The notes beneath the pieces were generated by a model. It was not told the origin of the DNA. It searched no databases and saw only the letters and a program-made list of their open reading frames with translations. A stretch of 64,000 nt of DNA from Saturnia japonica (Eukaryota > Arthropoda > Insecta > Lepidoptera > Saturniidae), in contig CM065321.1 of assembly GCA_033032175.1 (NCBI GenBank), forward strand, positions 11,120,501 to 11,184,500, written 5' to 3'. Positions 57,709 through 64,000 of the stretch are shown here, piece after piece. Each line of letters starts with the position of its first letter. Positions within the stretch are counted from its first letter, which is position 1. The translations under genes were made by a program, and so were the position numbers.

Positions 57709-58998
57709 TTAGGTCCTTACATATGAAATTGGCGTTTTGTACGGAAGGAATATAAATTCATTTTTTTTTTAATGTAAAATATATTTAATTGATCAAAGTA
57801 TGCACCGTTGTTATCTATGCACTTTTGCCATCTCATAGGTAGTTCATTGATCCCTTTACTAAAAAAAACCATGGGGGCGAGAATCAATAAACTCTTTGAA
57901 GGCGGCTTGGACTGCCGCATCGGAGTTGAATTTTTTTCCTTGTAAGAAGTTGTCCAAATTCCGGAAAAAATGGCAATCTGTTGGAGCAAGGTCCGGGGAG
58001 TACGGTGGATGTCGCAGACATTCCAATTGTAGCTCATCTAACTTAGTGGTTGTTTTTTGTGCAGTGTATGGTCTTGCATTGTCGTGAAGCAGCAGTGGCC
58101 TAGAGCGATTGACCAATGTCGGTTGTTTAGCAGCTAGTTCTTCCTTCATGGTTTGCAGTTGCTGACAATAGATATCTGCTGTAATCGTTTAGCCAGATTG
58201 TAAAAAGCTGTAGTGAACGACACCGGCGCTAGTCCACCAAACACTCACAAGTAACTTTTTCTGAGTCAATTTTCGTTTAGGGCAGGATTTGGCTGAGTCT
58301 CCAGGGTTCAGCCATTGCGACGAGCGCTTCCGATTATCGTACAGTATCCACTTTTCATCACAAGTAATTATTCGATTTAAAATCCCTTCATTATTGTGTC
58401 GGTTGAGCAAAGTAACACAGCAGTCGACGCGTGTTTGTAAGTTCGATTCACTTAATTCATGAGGTACCCACCGACCAAGTTTTTTTTAGTTTCCCGATTT
58501 GCTTCAAGTGGACTAATAAAGTTTTATCACTTACCTCGAAGCCTGCAGCTACCACTGAAGTGTTTTGTGATGGATTCGCTTCCACCATAGTCTTTAATTC
58601 TTCATTTTCCACTTTGGTCTCCGACCGTCCACGGGGTTAATTCTGAAGGTCGAAATTTCCAGAACGAAAACGTTGAAATCAAAACGTACCGAGCTTTCTT
58701 TTGTGACACCAGTGCCGTACACATCATTAATCCTTCGAGCTGTTTCTGCAGCACTGGTGCCACGAGAGAACTCGTACTCGTAAATATACCGACATTTAAT
58801 GTTTTCCATTATGCGGTAATAAGCGACGCCACAGAAAAAATAATGAGGAAAAAACAAATGAATGACTGTTTTCAAAACTCAAGTGTACCAGCTAAATGAA
58901 TTTATAAATTTGAATTTGGAATTCTTAACCAAAGAAGAGATATTTCAAATCAAAGTGGTCAGTACGACAAAACGCTAATTTCATATGTAAGGACCTAA
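57709..58998 (-). mobile_element. Cecropia-type mariner, decayed
   Basis: A roughly 1290-bp mariner bounded by TTAGGTCCTTACATATGAAA at 57709 and its near-perfect reverse complement ending at 58998. The inverted repeat continues into a GCGTTTTGT segment. The left flank is TA (57707-57708). The right flank is TT, so the target duplication is imperfect or mutated. The terminal sequence resembles what I remember of cecropia-subfamily mariners. The transposase frame inside is broken. Confidence 0.88.
57717..58809 (-). pseudogene. Mariner (DD34D) transposase pseudogene, cecropia-like
   Basis: Remains of a mariner transposase read right to left. It starts at an ATG at 58807-58809 with MENIKCRYIYEYEFSRGTSA, the N-terminal DNA-binding region. 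The frame then shifts; a catalytic block with RIITCDEKWILYDNRKRSSQ (first Asp) occupies about 58189-58410. A further block at 57859-58149 carries LLHDNARPYTAQ (second Asp) and HPPYSPDLAPTDCHFF (third Asp). There are 34 residues between the last two Asp, the DD34D spacing of true mariners. The C-terminal GINELPMRWQKCIDNNGAYF is in yet another frame. At least three frame breaks make it non-functional. The catalytic triad itself is still readable. Confidence 0.9.
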
Positions 58999-59684
58999 TT
59001 AATATATTATTCCTCAATTATAGTATGCTATAAAAATCACGATAGGAAAATAACTACTACGTAATAAAAGCATGCAGAGTCACATGCACAGGCTAGTTTC
59101 ATATTAGTTTATACACCAGAAAACAAGTTATTCCACTACAGAGTTTTAATTGTTAAAGTCAGAATTTGATTAATTCTACCATATATTTCACAGTGACTCC
59201 GATTCATCACTAATAAAATCCTTGCTACAATTATATAGAAAATAGCAAAAAGAGAAAGAAGTAATTTGTATTTACACGAGACTATTATGAAATATTAAAT
59301 GCTGTGGTGTCTTGCATTATATATACTACGCGTCTAGAAATAAAAAGAAAATTAAAAAACTGAATACTGTAAAAAAGGCACTTGGAAATCAAATATTAAA
59401 GTTTAATTTACTTCACAAGGTGTAAAGGTTCGTTCGAATATGAATTTTATATTTTTTTACTATTGCAGTCTTAAATGTTCTGAGTGTAAAAGTAAAACTC
59501 AAAAATTATAAAATAAGTCTTTTACAATTTCCCAGTCGCATCGGGCTTCGTTTTGTTGATTAAACCCCCATTTAACCATATTGTACTTACATCATTAAAT
59601 CGACTTCGAACTCCAATAAAATAGTTTATCTATGTTAATGCATGGATGGATAGATCAAATTAATGGTAAGTATATTACTGTATT
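58999..59684. other. No feature seen
   Basis: A+T-rich. Confidence 0.45.
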
Positions 59685-59768
59685 AAGGTGTAAATACTGA
59701 GATGATAGCTGATAGTTAGAGATAGAGAGGAAAACATGTTGTGCCGACTCTACTTAGGTGGGATAAGA
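59685..59768 (+). pseudogene. LINE C-terminal relic
   Basis: AGGTGTAAATACTGAGATGA through GGAAAACATGTTGTGCCGAC to CTTAGGTGGGATAA matches the end of the 46.05-kb relic almost base for base. Only the last ~80 bp survive. Confidence 0.6.
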
Positions 59769-59957
59769 ACAAAAAAAGTAGAAATGTTAAGTATATTGTT
59801 CATAGCTGTTTCAATAGGTATATTTTCGCGGAATAAAGAACTCCGGATATTTTGTAGAATAACATTGTCTTAGCGTAACAATTAGGGAAGATTTTATACG
59901 TTTGTGTTTTCGGGTAAATATTTTGGGTAAAAAATTTTTAAACCACGATGTTGGCAA

Positions 59958-60120
59958 ATAAGCGTGCGGTTTGCTTGATGGTTAACCGTCACCGAAGCCT
60001 ATGGACGCTTGCAAAAAAAGAAGCATTACATGCCCGTTGCCGACCCTTCAAAAACCTATTCACTTCCTTTTTAAAGAACCCCATACTGTAGTCTCCTGGA
60101 AAAACCTCAGCCGATTTTTA
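59958..60120 (+). repeat. Dispersed repeat, family R3
   Basis: GCGTGCGGTTTGCTTGATGG, CCGAAGCCTATGGACGCTTG, CCCGTTGCCGACCCTTCAAA and AGTCTCCTGGAAAAACCTCA. Confidence 0.6.
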
Positions 60121-60929
60121 TACACTTTATAAAAAACAAAATTAATACTAAATTATTACTGTTATTATTCTGATTCCAACATGCCAAAAAAACTCGAGTT
60201 ACTGGCATATACATCCAGGGTAAAGATATGCTGGGATTATACTTTTCTATAGATATTTGATATAGCAATAAATACATACATGTAGGATTAAGTTACTAAA
60301 CTATAAGATTAGGTTTCTAAACAGAACATTAATTCCACAAGCGTTCATCTCATTCTCTCGCTCAGGGCTTTCATGATTATTTCTTAGAAGACGACGTAAT
60401 AAGACGCATATAAATATGACGAACGGTGTTAAAATAATTATGATCGTAAAAATTATTGTTGATGTAATTGTTATGTTTGTAAAAATAAGACAGATGTTTG
60501 TGTTAAAAGAAAAGAACCTATAATTGAAGAGGACACTTACATATATGCTTTATTTTAACAATAATTAACTATTTAATGTATAACTTACTTTACCTGATAA
60601 TGTAATCGAAATAAACGAACGGTTTAAACAAGACCCAAATCCCCATACGTCACACCATTTGAACTTGGATAATACTATTACTTTGAAGTGACCCATTTGA
60701 TTGGAATTGACAAGCCAAGCTCCATTCTAATTTAACGTTCCAATCTCCTCAACCTATCGAAACGTAAAATTAATAAAATGAGATCAATTTTCTTTTTGGT
60801 ATAATTAATCCTGTCCATCCACACCGCCCATCAGATTAAAAAATGTTACTGATGTTATTTTTATGTCGTTTATAATTTCAAACATACTTTTTAGATTGTA
60901 CATAGAAAAACTTTTAAATAAATTGAAAT
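60121..60929. other. No feature seen
   Basis: A+T-rich with short frames only. Confidence 0.45.
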
Positions 60930-61165
60930 CGCGACCACCATACACCAAGGATAAGATCCTCTATGGTGGCACGTTTTGGGCGTGTCGCATCCAGAGAACA
61001 GGCGGTTTACATATATCCAGTTATCAAGCGAGGTGGTAGGGTTATACTTGAATGGATAGCGACCAACATATACATAGTGATGAAGACCATATGAACTCTC
61101 CTTTATTTTGTCGCTTTTAGGGATTACACGGGCCTTCATGACAGCGACAACCGGCGATGGATTGA
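60930..61165 (-). repeat. Dispersed repeat, family R2, reverse
   Basis: GCGACCACCATACACCAAGG, TACATATATCCAGTTATCAA and GACAGCGACAACCGGCGATG are reverse-complement relatives of the 14.7- and 23.2-kb copies. The 82-codon open frame here lies within the repeat and is not a recognised gene. Confidence 0.5.
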
Positions 61166-61474
61166 TGATTTAACTATGAAATGTTAGTCACAGTAAGTAC
61201 CTTCACGTTGCATACCTACTATAAAAAAAAGTTAAAAACGAGAATACATATCATACCAACTTCTGCGAGAAGCACTGCCCGAGTTATTTTAATGCGAAAT
61301 TTTCTGTATGAAATGTTACCATTTTTTAAGTATATGAAGCTACACACAAGTTCTACGAACCAAAGGTTCATACAATTTTGCCATACCAATTTAGATAAAA
61401 CTGTACTTTTATCCTAAGTTAGTACCTCGCCGGAATTTAACTTCACAAAATTCAAATAATAGCTATTTATGATA
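61166..61474. other. No feature seen
   Basis: A 78-codon frame with no recognised family. Confidence 0.4.
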
Positions 61475-61771
61475 CTAGTGCGCTAAGTTGGTTTTTATCA
61501 ACGAGTAATCGGGCAAATAAGAAGTTATAAAGATAGGTTCACTACTCTTGGAAATTAATAGAAAATATGAACAACTATTAAAATTCGATGAAATTTGCTG
61601 CTTTGAAAGCAAACCTGACTGATTGACATTATTAATTTCAGACGGTATTCTTTGAAATAAGCCATCAAACATTTTCAGAGAAAGATTGAGTATTTCTTCA
61701 AGTCTTCCATCATATAAAATTGGCCGCAAGAGACCATTTTCTGCAATTTGCACCTCATTCAAGATAGTCTA
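61475..61771 (-). other. Unrecognised open frame, possible exon
   Basis: Minus-strand frame of about 98 codons, read as TILNEVQIAENGLLRPILYD and then LEEILNLSLKMFDGLFQRIP to a stop at 61475. Its composition (acidic and hydrophobic mix, few stops for this A+T content) is more protein-like than most frames here. A TTAG precedes the frame where a splice acceptor could be. I do not recognise a family. It lies downstream of the hAT pseudogene on the same strand but matches no hAT domain I know. Chance cannot be excluded. Confidence 0.25.
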
Positions 61772-61889
61772 AGATCCCAGGGCCGCCAGACGTCACTTAT
61801 TTTCTGATGAACAAAATGTGTAACATTGATTTTTAACCGCGTGACACATCCACACGTTGGCATACATACATAAACCCTTACAATTCTTT

Positions 61890-62160
61890 ATAGGCTTAGT
61901 GTTTTTACCACAATCTTGCCTAGTGTGGGAAGTGACTCGCAAGTACAGCTACCGGAACACACCTACATAAGCTTGGTGACAGATTTTCAACTTGAGGAAG
62001 GTAGCTAGCCAGGCGGACATAAGAAAATGGTTTATCATCATGCTATAGTTTCATTACGATGCTTTCTTTCATCGAAAGCTCAAGCCTGATGTACGGATTC
62101 GAACTTACTACGATCGACGTAGTGTTCACACACACTTCCACTAAGCCATCATTGCTTCAA
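61890..62160 (-). mobile_element. tRNA-derived SINE (family S), reverse
   Basis: TACCACAATCTTGCCTAGTG at the tail, GTAGCTAGCCAGGCGGACAT in the body, and GGATTCGAACTTACTACGAT plus CTAAGCCATCATTGCTTCAA at the head. Confidence 0.72.
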
Positions 62161-62435
62161 AAACTACACAAACTATAGTCGAACAAGTTCATGCGCGACC
62201 ATCCTATGTGGGAGACATTGACAGGGGTGAGGTTGCAAGACATATATATCGTCACTACAATACACTGAAGTAAATAGTATGTTGTCTCGGCAGTGTTTTA
62301 GAAATAATTATTTAAAGCCGCTAGGTAAAAATACACGCACATATTTTACATATTTGATAATGCTATATCAAAATATAATTATTATCTTTTCACCAAAATA
62401 TATTATTATCTATTATAAATATTGTAAGTTTTAAT

Positions 62436-63952
62436 TTAAATTATTTTTATAAATATTAATTGAAGAGAGTGTGCCAGGCATCCATAGGTGAATAAGTTTG
62501 TCTTTGCGTACTTTGTTTTTAGTAGTTTCCAAGTTGCCTTCATATTACATGCATTTTCGGTCACGAGGCCATATACCTTTTGCTGTCCAATTTCTTCAAT
62601 TATACGACTAATTTCCTGTGCCATGAATTCGGCAGTGTGAGATGATTTTCCTGTCGGTAAAACTTTATACAAGAATGGTTTCGGTGTTGTAACAACAAAA
62701 TTAACAATAGGTTCGTTTCTAATGTTGCTCCAACCATCTAGAGCCAACCCGACTGAATCAGCAGCGCAATTGCTTCTGCGACCATCGTTGACACTTTCTT
62801 GTACTCGTTTTCCAAATCCGTCCAGACAACATGTGTCTAGAGGGTATTTTGTACGCGGGCCGAAGGAACAAAAACAATTCCTTCCAGCAAGGATTGTCCA
62901 TCATGCTAAGGGGTGCTCTGCTCGCTTAAATTGCTCTGCTGAGAAGTTCAACTACCTTATCCTGAACTTCTGAATTCATTTTGTCTACAAATGTTGTAAT
63001 ACCTGTTGTCTTCAACTTGACAGACTTAAAAGTACTTGCAGTGCTGGAGCTGGAGCTTGATAAATCTAGAAAAAAGAGGATCAACCATCATATAAATAAC
63101 AACAAAAAAATCATCTCCATTATACATGTGGAGAAAGGGTAGGTTCTCTAAAATATAGAATTTTTTTACCACTTTTAACTTACCACTTTGTCAGCGTAAA
63201 TATTATGCAAAATTACAGCTTTCTAGTACTAAGAGTCTTTGAGATAAGCACCTAAGCCAGAGACAGACAAACAAACAGACGGACATGGCGAATGAAACGA
63301 TGCAGGTTTCTTATTGAATACGGTCGGAACCCTAAAAATAAGATCAATACTAAACTAACAAATGTAATCTATACCAAGATTATGAAGAGGATTTTTTTTT
63401 ATTTTTTGTTTGTTTTGTCTGCGTTTGTTGTTTTAAGTAATGGATAAACTCAAAAACTTTTGGATCGATTTTAAAAATTCTTTCACTAATATAAAGCTCC
63501 AGTGCCAGCGAGTAACATAGGCTATATTATAATTTGAAAAATTAATTTATTCCTCATAAAATGTCGATAGTTTTACACAAAGTATAAAAAATTGCCTACA
63601 AGGGTGCGTTGGCGGCGCGGTGTTTGTCGTAAAAAATTAACACTGGTGAAACCGTAGGGCACAGCTAGTTTCTGAAATAAAATAGTTCAAAAAAATTGAA
63701 AATGTACTTACAATTTTGAATATTCTCTGAGTGAGGATAAGGAACCGATCTTTTTGATTTTCCGTATTTTCTTTTATTGAGTTTGGACACTTTTTACAGT
63801 TTTGTATGTGCTTTAACACTCTTGTCCCGTTTTTAGTAACGTGTTTTGAGCAAAATGTACATTCTGTTTTGGGAATTTTCGAATTTGAAATAATATCATT
63901 AAAAACATTTGCGACGACCGATTGCTTTCGGCCTGAACCGACTCGTTTCGGC
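62436..63952 (-). pseudogene. hAT-superfamily transposase gene (BED finger + DUF659), degenerate
   Basis: Remains of a hAT transposase on the minus strand. Exon 1 (63952 down to about 63713) starts at an ATG with MPKRVGSGRKQSVVANVFND. It holds a BED-type zinc finger: C32 and C35 (ECTFC), then H49 and C53 (LKHIQNC). A consensus donor GTAAGT begins at about 63712, and a matching acceptor TTTTTTCTAG ends at 63066. Exon 2 reads on with LKTTGITTFVDKMNSEVQ, then meets a stop and frameshifts between about 62750 and 62950. The conserved DUF659 block follows at 62436-62747: ALDGWSN, TGKSSHTAEFM, VTENACNMK and CLAHSLQLIF. The C-terminal dimerisation domain is not visible. Nuclear DNA-binding transposase by family; this copy is dead unless the breaks are sequencing errors. 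Confidence 0.85.
63368..63669 (+). mobile_element. Non-autonomous Helitron, family B, inside the hAT intron
   Basis: A 302-bp element starting TCTATACCAAGATTATGAAG and ending GGGCACAGCTAG. It is flanked by A (63367) and T (63670), the A/T target expected for Helitrons. The body carries the segment AATGGATAAACTCAAAAACT shared with copies near 33.15 and 16.85 kb. It lies wholly within the predicted intron of the hAT pseudogene. Confidence 0.85.
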
Positions 63953-64000
63953 ATATTAATTTACAATTAATATTTATACAATACTTTGAATAGCACAAAG

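Noticed and set aside
60891..61139. 82-codon minus-strand frame
   Set aside because: Lies within dispersed repeat family R2 and is not conserved in the other copies.
62722..62973. 83-codon plus-strand frame over the hAT pseudogene
   Set aside because: Antisense to the hAT exon 2, which carries the recognisable domain.

Overview
The window reads as intergenic, repeat-dense DNA of an insect, most likely a butterfly or moth. It is strongly A+T-rich and almost every reading frame closes within about 100 codons. I found no host protein-coding gene, tRNA, rRNA or CRISPR array. What can be supported is a layered graveyard of transposable elements. The lepidopteran guess rests on the short non-autonomous Helitrons (5' TC, 3' CTAG, inserted between A and T), a tRNA-derived SINE, several LINE tails and a cecropia-type mariner, all of kinds I associate with Lepidoptera. 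This is inference, not a database result.

Layout. 0-5 kb: decayed MITE, SINE and LINE pieces, then a Helitron (about 3.53-4.89 kb) split by an insertion that holds a near-perfect 222-bp tandem duplication and a tiny poly-A retroposon with a 10-bp target duplication. 5-11 kb: a 539-bp inverted-repeat element flanked by TA, three Helitrons and more dispersed repeats. 11-25 kb: LINE C-terminal relics (13.1, 15.0, 21.8 kb), more Helitrons and a palindrome-ended MITE. 25-40 kb: an old repeat apparently split by a 5'-truncated Jockey-like LINE (26.9-27.63 kb), a fold-back MITE next to a run of 20 C (28.26-28.50 kb), further LINE tails, and a Harbinger-type MITE with a TTA target duplication (39.38-40.05 kb). 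40-56 kb: Helitrons, LINE tails, SINEs, a short MITE (52.2 kb) and long stretches with nothing recognisable.

56.3-59.0 kb is the best-preserved part. A complete 1.3-kb DD41D (rosa-like) mariner carries a 359-residue open transposase frame and near-identical terminal repeats. It sits exactly at the TA that joins two cecropia-like mariner ends, so three transposons share one TA. Its expected start codon reads ATA. 62.4-64.0 kb: a degenerate BED-finger/DUF659 hAT transposase gene on the minus strand, with one intron that contains a precisely bounded 302-bp Helitron.

The elements do not form a pathway. Their nesting gives relative ages: old repeats and cecropia mariners first, then LINEs, SINEs and Helitrons, with the DD41D element among the youngest insertions.
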